A DNA stretch of 64,000 nucleotides from Ephydatia muelleri. Lineage: Eukaryota > Porifera > Demospongiae > Spongillida > Spongillidae. A program made the position numbers and the translations under genes. Below the pieces are notes generated by a model that did no database searches, was not told the DNA's origin, and saw nothing but the letters and a program-made list of their open reading frames with translations. Shown here in pieces: positions 9,103 through 19,860 of this stretch (position 1 is the first letter of the stretch; each line of letters opens with the position of its first letter). The DNA is taken from positions 766,315-830,314 of the forward strand of contig JABACO010000017.1 in NCBI GenBank assembly GCA_013339895.1, read 5' to 3'.

Positions 9103-12100
9103 TTGGTGAGATGTGAACGTCAAAACGCACCATGACTGAGGATTCAACGCCCGTGAGTTCTTTGAGTATTAAACTGCCACCCTTTTGGCCTGCCAACCCG
9201 CATTTGTGGTTTGCACAAGTGGAGGCTCAGTTCCAAACGCGGAATCTCAGCTCAGAAAACGAAGTATGTGTATGTAGTGGCTTCGCTGTCACCTGAAATC
9301 GCTGCAGAGGTACATGACCTGATTATGGAGCCCCCCCACGAGTGATCCGTACGACGTCCTACGGGAAAGTCTGATTCAGCGGGTTTCCGTATCAGAGCAA
9401 AGTCGCCTCCGTCAGCTATTAGCAGGGGAAGAGCTTGGCGACCAAAAACCATCACGTTTACTACGTAGGATGCAGCGTCTTCTGAGTGATAGTGCTACTG
9501 ATAAGAACAACCCTATGTTCTGAGAGCTATTTCTACAGCGTCTTCCTTTCAACGTACGAATGATCCTGGCATCAACCACGACTACAGATGATTTACAGGA
9601 ATTAGCAGATCGGCCTGACAGAAATATGGAGGCTGCTGTCTCGGCTAAGGCAGTGGACAACGTGGAACAACCAATTAGTCCTCAAGAATCATCACTGCAT
9701 TCTGAGGTGAACCTGTTACGCACGGATGTGGCTGACCTCAAACGACTTCTTAAAACTCTTGCGGGTACACCACAGAAGACAGGTAGCAGATCTCATGGCC
9801 GTACTCCTACTGTTCCTGACTCTCAATCATCCCTCTGTTGGTATCACTATCGCTTTGGCGATGCTGCTCAGAAGTGCAAATCGCCATGTGCAAAGTCGAG
9901 AAACTTCCGGGCCAGTCATTGATGGTGACAAGTGTACCTGGCCTATCTTTTTTCAAACAGTCGCCTTTTCTACATTACTGATAAACTAACAGGTCATCGC
10001 TTTCTTATCGATACGGGTGCGAGGTCAGTGTCATACCCCATCCCAGTCTGATAGGCTGCATAAGCAAGACCTCGTTTTACAAGCAGCCAACAATACATCC
10101 ATCACAACCTACGGCAGACGATCATTGACCCTTCTTAATCTTGGACTTGGTCGAGAATTTCAGTGGATTTTCATTGTTGCAGATGTTAAACGCCCTATTT
10201 TAGGGATAGACTTTCTACGGCACTATGCGTTGATTGTGGATGTAAGGCGGCAACAGCTTCTGGATGCTCCCACACAGTCTAAAGTGAAAGTGACTACATC
10301 TTCTGAACCTTCCATCAACATCACATTGCTGCCCCCGCACACCCAGTAACAGCTATGAGGTCATACTGCATGGATTTTCCATCAGTGATACAGCCCTTTA
10401 CCGAACAGCTTCCAGTCCAACACAACGTTACGCATCATATCTCTACCACTGGTCCTCCTGTGTGCTCCCATGCCAGACAACCGGCTCCTGAACGTCTTAA
10501 CATTGCAAGGAAGGAATTTGAGCATATGCTACAATTGGGTATCGTTCGTCCATCCTCCAGCAGTTGGGCATCGCCATTGCACATGGTACCTAAGAAGTCT
10601 AGTGGAGACTGGCACCCTTGTGGTGATTATCGAGCTCTCAACAATGCCACAACTCCGGATCGTTATCCAATTCCTCATATTCAGGATTTTGCTGATACAC
10701 TGCATGGAGCTACTATCTTCTCAAAGCTTGACCTGGTTAGAGCGTATCCCAGATTCCAGTTGAACCTGCTGACATTCCAAAAACAGCTGTCATCACACCA
10801 CTTGGCCTTTTTGAATTTCTTCGTATGCCTTTTGGGTTTGCGAAACGCAGCACAAACATTTCAGCGGTTTATCGATGAGGTGTTGCGTGGCTTACATTTT
10901 AGCTATGCTTATATTGATTATGTCCTCATTGCTAGTACAACTCCAGAGGAACATCGATGCCATTTACGCTTGGTTCTGGAACGCTTTCAGAAGCATGGCA
11001 TTGTTATCAATCCTTCCCAAGTGCAAGTTTGGCGTCGAGGAACTGGAGTTTCTTGGCTATACAGTGAACAAGCATGGTATCAGACCACGTTCTTGCTCTA
11101 AGTGTTTTCCTCAACCAACAACCAAGCATAAGCTTTGTGAATTTCTGGGGTTGGTAAATTTTAATCATCGTTTTGTCCCTGGTTGTGCCAACATTCTCCA
11201 ACCAACGCAATGTTATCTACAGCAGTAGGGGGTGAACACAAAACATTGCCCTGGACACAGACACACACGGAAGCATTCACGCAGATTAAAGAGGCTCTTG
11301 CAAGGGCTTCAATGCTCTACCATCCAAAACCTGATGCCCCAACTTGTATTATGGCGGATGCATCAGATAAAGCAGTTGGAGCTGTCCTGCAGCAGCGTTC
11401 TGAGGAAGATTGGTTTCCAATATCATATTTCTCCAGAAAATTGACGCCAGCCGAAACACACTACAGTGCTTTTGACAGAAAATTACTTGCAATTTATTTG
11501 GCCATCAGGCACTTTCGTCATTTCGTGGAAGGTCGACAATTCCATGTTTTGACTGATCATAAACCACTGGCATATGCACTTTCCTCAGACTCTGCTGGCT
11601 ACACTCCACGTCAGGTTCATCACCTTGACTATATTTCACAATTCACTTCAGACATTCGGCATGTGAAGGGTGTTCACAACGCAGCTGCAGATGCGCATAG
11701 AGGTCTGTTCTTTGGGGGACAAACCAGAGGGCGTTGATTTTACGGAAATGGCACTGGCGCAAGGCAATTACCCCGACACACTACGGCTTCCGAATGGTAC
11801 TAATACCTCTAGTTCTTTAGTCCTTCAGCCTATTCCATTGGAAAACAAAGACCTTACAATTCTCTGCGATTGTGTCCACTGGTGTACCTCGTCCAGTAGC
11901 TTGTCGACAGCAGGTATTTAATGCACTTCACTCAATGTCGCACCCTGGGATACGAGCGACCCAACGCCTTGTCACCACTCGTTTCGTGTGGCCTGGCATC
12001 AATTCTGATGTGAGACATTGGACACGAGCATGTCTTCAATGCCAACGCTCCAAGGTTCATCGTCACACTGTAACACCACTCGCCACATTTGCAACCCCAG

Positions 12101-13344
12101 ATGCCCGTTTCAGTGCTGTCCACCTTGATCTGGTTGGCCCCCTGCCTCCTCAAAAGGACATTCATATCTCTTAACTGTCATCGATCGGTTTTACACGTTG
12201 GCCAAAAGCCATTCCAATTCCTGACATTACCGCAATTACTGCGGCACAAGCTTTTATTAGTGGTTGGGTGTCACGTTTTGGCATTCCTGCGGCTATCCTG
12301 CCACCATTACTACAGACCAAGGTAGACAATTTGAGTCTGTTTTGTGGACAGAGCTAATGCATTTGCTTGGCTCTAGTCGACTGCGAACGACTGCTTACCA
12401 TCGAATGGCCAATGGTCTTATTGAGCGTTTCCACAGGCAACTAAAGTCTTCTCTTAAAGCTTGTCATACTCCTACACACTGGGTAGATGCTCTACCGATT
12501 ATCCTGTTGGGTATTCGCACAGCGTTGAAACAGGATCTAGGTTGCAGTGCAGCTGAACTGGTGTATGGTACCACCCTGTGCATCCCTGGGGAGTTTTTCT
12601 CCATTGCTGACTCAACAGCTGAAGACCCAGGTCTTATGTTGTACAACTGAAGGCAACTATGCAGAAGCTTAGAGCAATAGAACCACGTGAGAAGCATGGC
12701 TACAAGACATACGTCTCTGATGACCTCATGTCCGCTACACATGCTTTTGTTCGTCATGACGCAGTGCGTAAGCCTTTGCAGCAACCTTACAATGGCCCCT
12801 TTAAAGTGCTACATAGATCTGACAAGCATTTCACTTTGGATATCAATGGGCGAAGTGAAGTAATATCATTGGATCGTCTCAAACCTGCCTACATGGACGT
12901 CGGCGAAAAAGGGTTCAGCAATATCCAATGCTTCCCCTCCACAGGCAGCAATGTCCTCCCCGCCCATTCAAACCACCCATTCTGGTCGTCATGTATGTTT
13001 CCCTGACTACTTCTCACATCGTTCGTGTAGTGTCCTCACTGGGGGGGGGAGTACTGTAGCAACTTATTATAGACGATTATGTAACTCTTTGTATGAATCA
13101 CGTGTGCTGTGCTTTAGTTGGAGTTAGAGGTTGTATCGATTATTACATGACCCAGTGATAAGTTCTTGGGCAAGAAAGGCCAAGAATCGGGCAAGAATGG
13201 CAAGATCTTGGCAAGAATGGCAAGATCTTGGCAAGACTCTTATGCCCTTGGCCAAGATAATTTTTCTCCTCTAATATTATTAAACAATATAATTGTTAAA
13301 ATTGAAGAACTCATATCCAAACATAGTATTACATACACTTTAGT

Positions 13345-14520
13345 TCAATGATGTTCATAAATGTTGGGTTGCTTCACAATGATGTCAATATCACTATGCT
13401 TAGCTGGAATGTGTACACACTTCTGATGTATTGCTTCAACTCGTACTGCTACTGCTTTGTTTGAAACAGATATTTTCTTTACTTTCTTGAAACATTTATT
13501 TAATGAAGGTATTGTTAGCATAAAATGGTCTTCTTGCTCTGACATGTACAGCTTGAAGTAAATTTTCTTCAACAGTTTCAAATTTGTCAATAATTGCAGT
13601 TGGTTCTTCATTAAAATAAAACAACTTTTCTGATGGACCCCATCATTGTATTGGGTCCTACTTGAAACATACATACTGAACTGTCTCTTAATTTCATTGG
13701 ATTCTTTCTAGCTTGGTATGATGTATGTTTAAGCATATATGAATTACATGATTTGAGTCCATTTTCTGGAATTGTGAGCCCTGCATTTCTAAGGATTTGC
13801 TTTTCACTCTCATCCAATGTGATAGTTTTGATTTTTCCAACAGGTCCATCTTCAAAATAGTGAGATATTTTTCAAAAAACCTTTTGGTCTTGTCACTTTC
13901 TTGATTTGATTTCATTACTGCATTTTTGTGCAATGACAAGCTAATTTTCATGCAAATTGCATTGGTGAGACTAGGCAAGAAGTTTCTGCAGCCATGCTGG
14001 TCCCTTTTAATCATGCCATTCATATTTTCAAATCCAAAACATGAGTATGCCCAAAGTGGGCCTAACTGCCGCACAGATGCACATAAATGTATGAGACTGT
14101 GCACATTAGGAGTACACATACTTTCTGGGTACAATTCTGGCATAAGATTGTAAAATTCAAGCAGCATCCTTTCTGCATCATTTATTAACTCCACTGAGAG
14201 GTTGGTGCCCAGCAGAATATGCATAGAATTTACAAGGAGTGCAAAATGATGAACATAGTCTGGTGGCAGAATGTCTTTAAGAATGGGCAATGAATAATAC
14301 AGTAGCCAACTTCTGACTTCAGATGCTTTCCAAAAATGTGAGACGGAATTGGGCAAGGAGATCATGGGGTGGCTTGATTCTGAGTAGCATTTTATCAATT
14401 TCTTTCACCCTGTTTCCAATATAAAACTTTAAATGCAGTCCTTTCTGGAACACCCACACTACAACTCCTCAAGTATTCTTTGTACCGTTTTCGCTTATTT
14501 TTGCCAGTTTGATCGCTCAT
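13345..14520 (-). pseudogene. EnSpm/CACTA-type transposase C-terminal region, CMC-1 left copy
   Basis: The gene starts at ATG 14520 (MSDQTGKNKRKRYKEYLRSC) and is read in pieces on the minus strand to a stop at 13345-13347. The best block (14398-13694) includes LPPDYVHHFALLVNSMHILLG, NDAERMLLEFYNLMPELY, NVHSLIHLCASVRQLGPLWA and YSCFGFENMNGMIKRDQHG. The 'H.LIHL...V...GPLW..SCF.FE..NG..K' pattern is typical of the region after the catalytic core in tnp2/EnSpm-type transposases. The DDE-bearing core is absent. Frame changes and a stop separate the first ~42 codons from the main block. An intron there is possible but not clear. The left copy also has an internal frame break near 13840 relative to the right copy. 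Confidence 0.55.
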
Positions 14521-14639
14521 GTTTGAACACAAATTTTGCGCAAGCAATTAATAGTTGACACGTAAAAAATTCTCACCACGTGTGCGTTAATCATGGCGAA
14601 AAGCAAGCGCACTGTAAAGCTACCATAATTTTACTGGAA

Positions 14640-15936
14640 ATGGATGAAAAGGAGACTGAAAATAGTAAGCGAGTGCTTGTGGGTATACTAAACTGAGAAT
14701 GTATGCATATAATATAACTGCATGTACATGCACGCGCGTGCGCGTACAGTAGTGGCTTGCACATATATAGCGACAATTTGCATATCCCACATATGGAAAG
14801 TAAGCCCCATTTATTTTATGATTTGTATCGATATGCGCTCAACTGAGGTACCTGTTTATCATTACTCTAATTATACAGCTGGGCATTCCTTTTATACACT
14901 TACCATGGTATTTAATACTAAAGAGCTAGGTGTCTGTAGTGAATGTGTGATTGCATATATTGGATCAAACTGATAGCTGTGTTTTGTTTACTGTGATCAT
15001 ATATATTTCAGGTGGTCAGTAAAAAGAGATTGGGGGAAAATGAACAGACTGACTTGGACGATTGCAGGTACACATACAACTCTTAGCACTGCTATTGCAC
15101 ATATTGTCTGCATTTATGTTTTTTGTATAAGAAAAAAACTCAAAACAGACCCTCATGCTAAGGTATAGATGCCTAAGTTTATGCCTGTATTATTGTTCTC
15201 CCTTCCACCAATGGGTTGATGAAGCTGCAGGAAATTGGATTTGATTCCCTTAATTGAACACTTTTAAGCATTGCAAGATATTTTGCAAAACCAGGGCACT
15301 GGAGTGGCAGCTAGTGTTGGTGGTACTGCACCACTCTCTGGTGCTGGGGCACTAATTGTAGATGCTATTTCACAGTCCTGTCACGTTGATGGTCTTGCTA
15401 CATGCAGTGTTAGTGTACTTGGTGCTGAAGGTAAGAAACATGAATAAAGCTTGTAATGTATGTGCTTTTGATCTACATATATGTGCATCAAATAGGTACA
15501 AATGTCCAAGATGAAAAAAGTTTCATATCTGTATGTATGAGCTTTATTGTTACAGAATGTCACCTAACAGTAATTCCTTCTTAGAAAGGTGGTATAGAAT
15601 TGCTAAAGATAGACTCGACAGACATTGTAAAATATGGCCTTGCCTTATTGGACGCACTTTTACAGATGAAGAGCAAGCAACACATTGCTACAAAGCGTCA
15701 GGAAAATCGAACAGTTCCAGTGTGTCAGCAAAACCACCAATGTCACCAGGAAGGGTGAAGACACTAGAAGGTAAGCAGTTAGACGTGATTACTTCATAAT
15801 AGAATGAAACAAATTATTCAGAATGCATTGAAAAAAGTTTGGATCAGTTGCAATGGCTGCAAGTAAAGATAAATAAGAACGTCTCTGAAACAAAAATGCA
15901 GGACAAACACAGGAAATTAGCAGACCAGTTAAAAAG
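14640..15936 (+). CDS. BEN-domain protein gene of CMC-1, left copy (spliced, partial model)
   Basis: Exon-like blocks with good splice signals lie in order. ATG 14640 (MDEKETEN) is followed by donor GTAAGC at 14665. Block ~15012-15068 (VVSKKRLGENEQTDLDDC) follows a TTTCAG acceptor. Block ~15260-15430 holds GTGVAASVGGTAPLSGAGA and CSVSVLGAE. Block 15589-15770 holds GIELLKIDS, VKYGLALLDALF and SPGRVKTLE. Block 15822-15936 holds ECIEKSLDQLQWLQV. 'KYGLALLDALFTDEE.A...YKASGK' plus the C-terminal 'LEECIEK' helix matches the BEN domain, a DNA- and protein-binding fold. This copy is one T shorter than the right arm inside the BEN exon, shifting its frame. The left arm may be a poorer allele or contain a sequencing error. 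Start and exon chain are tentative. Confidence 0.55.
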
Positions 15937-16185
15937 GTAAAATACAATAACATATATAAATGCATGTATGACATATGTTTGTCCTGTGCACAGTGACCCC
16001 AACTGACTAAACTTTTCTTCGTCATGTGAAACTTTCGATTTTCTGTATGTATGCATTATCTCATTGTATGTATCCGGTTCCTCTTATACACATGTTATCA
16101 GTATCATATCAGCTATATCACAATGTATGATAATGTACACGTAGGCATGTGCTATGTATATATAAATGGATACAATTCAAGATAT

Positions 16186-16483
16186 CAGCATGGCCATGGG
16201 CAAGATATGGGCAAGATCATGGGCAAGAACATGGCCATGGCCAAGATCATGCCATGAACTTGGGTAAGATCATGCCATGAACTTGGGCAAGATCATGACC
16301 AGATCTTGGCCGCCATAATCTTGGCACATGGGCAAGACACTTGCCCAAGATCTTTAATGATCTTGCACAAGATCTTGCCAAGATTTTGCCCAAGATTCTT
16401 GGCCAAGAACATTACCTTGCCCAAGATTCTTGGCCAAGAACATTACCTTGCCCAAGATTCTTGGCCAAGAACTTCTTGCTGGG
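16186..16483. repeat. Subterminal palindromic repeat array of CMC-1, left copy
   Basis: About 300 bp made mostly of CTTGCCCAAGAT, GGGCAAGATC and the palindrome TTCTTGGCCAAGAA (three copies in the last 90 bp), plus CATGGCCATG. The opposite end (13151-13262) has a shorter set (GGCAAGATCTTGGC). Such arrays are where the accessory protein binds in plant CACTA elements. Confidence 0.8.
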
Positions 16484-17881
16484 TGAGTAGTGCATAATAC
16501 TACACACATGCTAAGTATGGCAAGAACTTGCCATACTTGTAGTAGTTTAGGAGACCAAGGAATGACCTGAGGGCTGTGTCACATTCTGTGGGACGGGAGC
16601 ATTTGCAACTGCTTTTGTCTTCTCTTCCATCGGTTGAACCCCTTTGGCTGAGATGACATGGCCCAGATATTCTACAGTCGAGACCATGAAGGAACATTTG
16701 GGCATCTTGAGCTTAAAACCCGCTTCCTGAAGACGTGTCAACGCTCTTTCCAGTGTCCGTAAGTGCTCCTCCTCCGAGTCACCTGGCACTAACAGGTCGT
16801 CAATGTAGACTGACACTTTGGGTATATCTCACAACCATCTCCATGGTACGTTGAAAAATGGCCAGGGCTGCCGACACTCCGAAAGGCAACGATTGTACCA
16901 GAACAAGCCTCAATGTGTGGAGATGGTGACGTAGGTCTTCGAGTCCTCATCTAAGATCAGCTGTTGATAAGCGTTAGGTAAGTCGAGTTTTGAAAGACCT
17001 TGGCTTTTCTGATTGACAAAAAGAATATCCTAAATCCTCGGTAGTGGGTAGGCGTCCACGACAGCTGCACGGTTAATTGTCAACTTGTAGTCTCCACATA
17101 AACAGATGCTACTGTCACGTTTCAGGACTGGCACTGCCGGCGCGGCCCACTCAGAAAATTGGGCCTTCTTGATGACTCCGCTCTTTTCCAACATAACCAG
17201 CTCAGCCTCCACTTTTTCTCGCAGCGCATAGGGCACCGGGCGCGCTTTGTAGTAACGTGGTTTACAGGAGTCTTTCACATGGAGCTTAACTTTCAATCCT
17301 TTAACCAGACCGAGCTCATCCCGAACACTTTCGCATGCCTCCCTAGGATACCTTGCTAACCATCAACATTCCTGGTGTGCAGCACCGAAAGTTCTTCTAG
17401 ATTCAGCGTCAAGGTTGAAAACGAATCTCTGCCCAAGAGCAAAGGCCCATCTCCACACACTATTAACAGAGGGAGTGTGCGAAGCTTGCCACCGTACGAG
17501 TCTATGACACGTCAACGACAACTTGGCCCAACAGCGACAACTGCTCTCCAGTGTAAGTGCGCAACAACACCCTGACCGGTTGGAGTGAGGGTCGCAATCG
17601 GGAAGTTCCAGGCCATAGATGTTTGTACGTGGCCTCACTGATCAGGGAACCGCTGCACCGGTGTCGACCTCCATGCGCAGCTTAGCCTCGTTGAAGCACA
17701 TCGTGATCAGGAGCAGCGGGTGAGGTCTATCCTTTACGTAGAGCAAAGTGTGTACCTGTTCAGGTGAAGACCCATCTCCGGGGAATTCACGCTGTTCCTG
17801 CCTTTTGTGTTTGTTAGCGGACTTAGCCGACAAACGGCGCGGCATACGCGCGCAACATGTCCCTTCTTACCACATGAATTA

Positions 17882-18000
17882 CAAACCCATCTTTTGCACC
17901 TGCACGACAGGCTAGGATGTCTACCTCCGCATCGGAAACAGCTGTTTCCGATGCGGAGGTAGACATCCTAGCCTGTGTGCAGGTGCAAAAGTTGGGTTTG
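17882..18000. repeat. ~118-bp near-perfect palindrome at the CMC-2/Gypsy A junction, left copy
   Basis: The sequence on either side of CATCGGAAACAG|CTGTTTCCGATG is mirror-inverted for about 59 bp per arm, with only one or two mismatches. One arm is the Gypsy A Gag zinc-knuckle region in its proper place. The other is an inverted duplicate that runs straight into the BEN exon of CMC-2. The right-arm equivalent is centred on 56,731/56,732. Confidence 0.85.
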
Positions 18001-19003
18001 CAGAAGAACGGTGTGAATCTGCTGGCCATTCCAGCTACTGAGCCTAGCAAATATGCAAGGCGACTTATGCAATCATTGTTTACGGATGAGGAGATGTCAA
18101 AATCATTGTATAAAAAGAAATCCGATCAATGTGAAAAGCTAAACCTTTCTCCTAAACGAGTAGCTCTTATTGAAGGTAAGTATGTACGAGTGCACTACAA
18201 TTTAAGGATACATGGGACAGTAAAAGGATTTAAGATACGATGGGAAATGAAGGATAGCTTGAGGGATAATCAGAAGAAGGGGGTAATAAAAAGAATGTAT
18301 ATAATTAAAAATATATTTTGTGCATCATGTTTGTGGTGTAATAAAGCTTTGTAATTTTATCATTTTTAGAGTGCATAGAAGTCAAATTTGGAAAAGGGAC
18401 TATGAGTTGCAAAGGAAATGACATAATAACTAGCTGCAACCAAAAATGCCTGGACATTTTAAAGTGAGAGGAAACCCAAAGTGAACTATATGTAACATTG
18501 AAAGGAATGTATTTTGTATTTGTAATTTTTGGTTAGTACATTATATATATGAATCTCGTACAAGAAAGCTTTAAGATATTTTAAGAAATGAATCTTATAG
18601 ATCATAAGGGATTCCTTTACGTATCCTGGTCCCCAATTTCTTGCATTCCAGGAAATGAAATACAATTAACTAGGAACTTATTTCATGGATGAGCCTATAA
18701 GAATTGTTCAAGGACTGTGTAAGATTCTTTACATAAGTTCCTGTCGGATCCTACAGGATTCCTAATAACATCTTGATCCCAATTTCTTGAATCTTGTAAG
18801 ATTCCTATACTATTAGTAATCGGATCTTGTAAGAATCCTGTAAGAATTTTACAAGTTCCTTTAAGATACTTTCAAGATTCTTGTAAGAAACTTATAAGAT
18901 TCTTATCAGATCTTACAGGATTCCTAATAAGATCTTGGTCCCAATATCTTGCATATTCTTAACTCATAATTCTTATAAATTCTTACAGGATTTTTTGCTA
19001 GGG
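17942..19003. mobile_element. Partial BEN-bearing CACTA-like transposon CMC-2, left copy
   Basis: It lies inside the Gag region of Gypsy A. The outer end, read inward from 19,003, is CCCTAGCAAAAAATCCTG, resembling the CMC-1 terminus CCCAGCAAGAAG. The next ~450 bp is a dense array of related short motifs (AAGAATCCTGTAAGAAT, GATCTTACAGGATTCC), a subterminal array different in sequence from that of CMC-1. The other end is missing: the element stops just before its BEN exons at the palindrome. No transposase remains. The right copy is 55,652-56,731. Confidence 0.6.
18001..18467 (+). CDS. BEN-domain gene of CMC-2, C-terminal two exons, left copy
   Basis: Exon ~18001-18175 follows TTGGGTTTGCAG (or starts at ~17981 after GTGTGCAG) and encodes KNGVNLLAIPATEPS, KYARRLMQSLFTDEEMSKS and SPKRVALIE, ending at donor GTAAGT. 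The second exon, 18370-18467, follows a TTTTTAG acceptor and gives ECIEVKFGKGTM, CKGNDIITS, NQKCLDILK and stop. The phases agree. Together they form most of a BEN domain and its end. It is related to, but clearly different from, the CMC-1 BEN protein (shared 'KY.L.LMQ/DALFTDEE' and 'LIEECIE'). Upstream exons are lost at the palindrome, so no start codon exists. The frame is open, hence decay is slight or recent. Confidence 0.55.
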
Positions 19004-19860
19004 AGGACTCCCAGTGAGATCGGCTGTCCTTTGGCTGCGTGTTCAACGCGTGTGTACTTCGCCATCTCCGTGCTCCGGCCGTAGGCCTTGGATGGAGTTG
19101 ACGCCAGTCACAGGAGGTTGCAGCGCGCTGCTCTGCTAGCTCCGACGCTTGGGCCACTTCAAAAGCTTTTGCGAACGTTAGTTGGGAATCGGCTAGCAGG
19201 CGTCTCTGTACTTTGTCGTCACGTAGACCACAAACCAAACGATCTCTCAGCATGTCATCCAACGCAGGCCCGAACTCGCAATGTTGTGCTATCCGACGAA
19301 GTTCAGCCACAAACTGTGCCACGTTTTCCCCCTCCGGCTATTTGCGACCGAGCGTTAAACGTATAACGTTGCATGATACAAGACGGAGCAGGCGCCAGAT
19401 GTTCTTTCACTAACCCACAAAGTTCGACAAGGGTTTTGTCCGTCTGCTTGCTGGAGTACTAGGCTACTATAAATGGAAGGCCCGCAGGAGCTCAGGAAAA
19501 CCGCGCGACGTTGATCGTCGTCATCTATTATGTTAGGAGTTAAATACAGCTCCACGCGCTCCCAATAGCCATTCCTCTACGGTTCGGTCGAAAGGTCTGA
19601 TGTTGCCCAAAAACTGCATTCCTGTAAGGACAGAAAACTTAAGGGTTTACCTCGTCGCCAGTGTAAATCGGGTGTCCCAATAGCCGGTAGTGCGCTAGAA
19701 CGTACGCAAGACTAGCGCCGTTAACAACGATAGGAGGCACAATTACAAAACTGTATACACGTGCAGAACGACAGAACATATGCCAACAAACAATGAAACT
19801 GGTTCGATCCCGGTTTGGCGCGCCGCGTTGTGGTACGGCTGTTCATGAATATTACAGTAA

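Larger units (their letters stand above)
13151..16483. mobile_element. CACTA/EnSpm-like DNA transposon CMC-1, left copy (transposase-like + BEN genes)
   Basis: 3,333 bp inserted in the 3' LTR of Gypsy B, with the 3-bp duplication TGA on both sides (13148-13150, 16484-16486). The 5' LTR shows the empty site. Ends are inverted: CCCAGTGATAAGTTCTTGGG at the left, and CCCAGCAAGAAGTTCTTGGC as the complement of the right end. The first ~110 bp and last ~300 bp are packed with short repeats related to TTCTTGGCCAAGAA, like subterminal repeats of CACTA elements. A transposase-like gene (minus) and a BEN-domain gene (plus) diverge from a central spacer. No tnp2 catalytic core was seen, so it is probably a non-autonomous derivative. 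The right-arm copy is 58195-61525. Confidence 0.75.
8999..16504 (+). mobile_element. Ty3/Gypsy fossil B (CsRn1-like), left copy, with nested DNA transposon
   Basis: Short LTRs begin TGT and end TACTACA: 5' LTR 8999-9102; 3' LTR starting at 13055, split by a transposon and finishing 16487-16504. A 4-bp CACA flanks each side, fitting a Ty3/Gypsy target duplication. The sequence after the 5' LTR (TTGGTGAGATGTGAACG) could be a tRNA-Trp-type primer site. Parts in order: Gag (~9131-9920, [19 protein letters not shown], typical of the CsRn1 group), protease (~9990-10350), reverse transcriptase (~10460-11100), RNase H (~11250-11740) and integrase (~11870-13006). It is broken, with roughly ten or more breaks, yet the two LTRs are still very similar, so the insertion is moderately young. 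Confidence 0.85.
16505..19860 (-). mobile_element. Ty3/Gypsy fossil A, left copy, interrupted by CMC-2
   Basis: Read on the minus strand from about 19,860 to 16,505. The 5' end has an apparent LTR end and primer-site-like TGGCGACGAGG near 19,660. Gag follows (QLLGNIRPFDRTVEEW, AQFVAELRRIAQHCEFGPAL), then the CMC-2 insertion (17,942-19,003), the zinc-knuckle region, protease (MEVDTGAAV), and reverse transcriptase up to the connection domain (VYIDDLLVPGDSEEE, FLGLLNYY). It ends at 16,505 where Gypsy B begins. RNase H and integrase are missing. Broken, with several breaks, and clearly older than B. Confidence 0.75.

Noticed and set aside
16525-16552. Palindrome CAAGTATGGCAAG/CTTGCCATACTTG as a transposon footprint
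   Set aside because: It translates in frame as part of the expected Gypsy A polymerase sequence, so the palindrome is probably coincidental.
19795-19832. tRNA gene or tRNA-derived SINE, from GGTTCGATCCCGG
   Set aside because: A T-arm-like stem and B-box are present, but no A-box, anticodon arm or matching acceptor stem was found upstream. Probably chance or a heavily decayed remnant.
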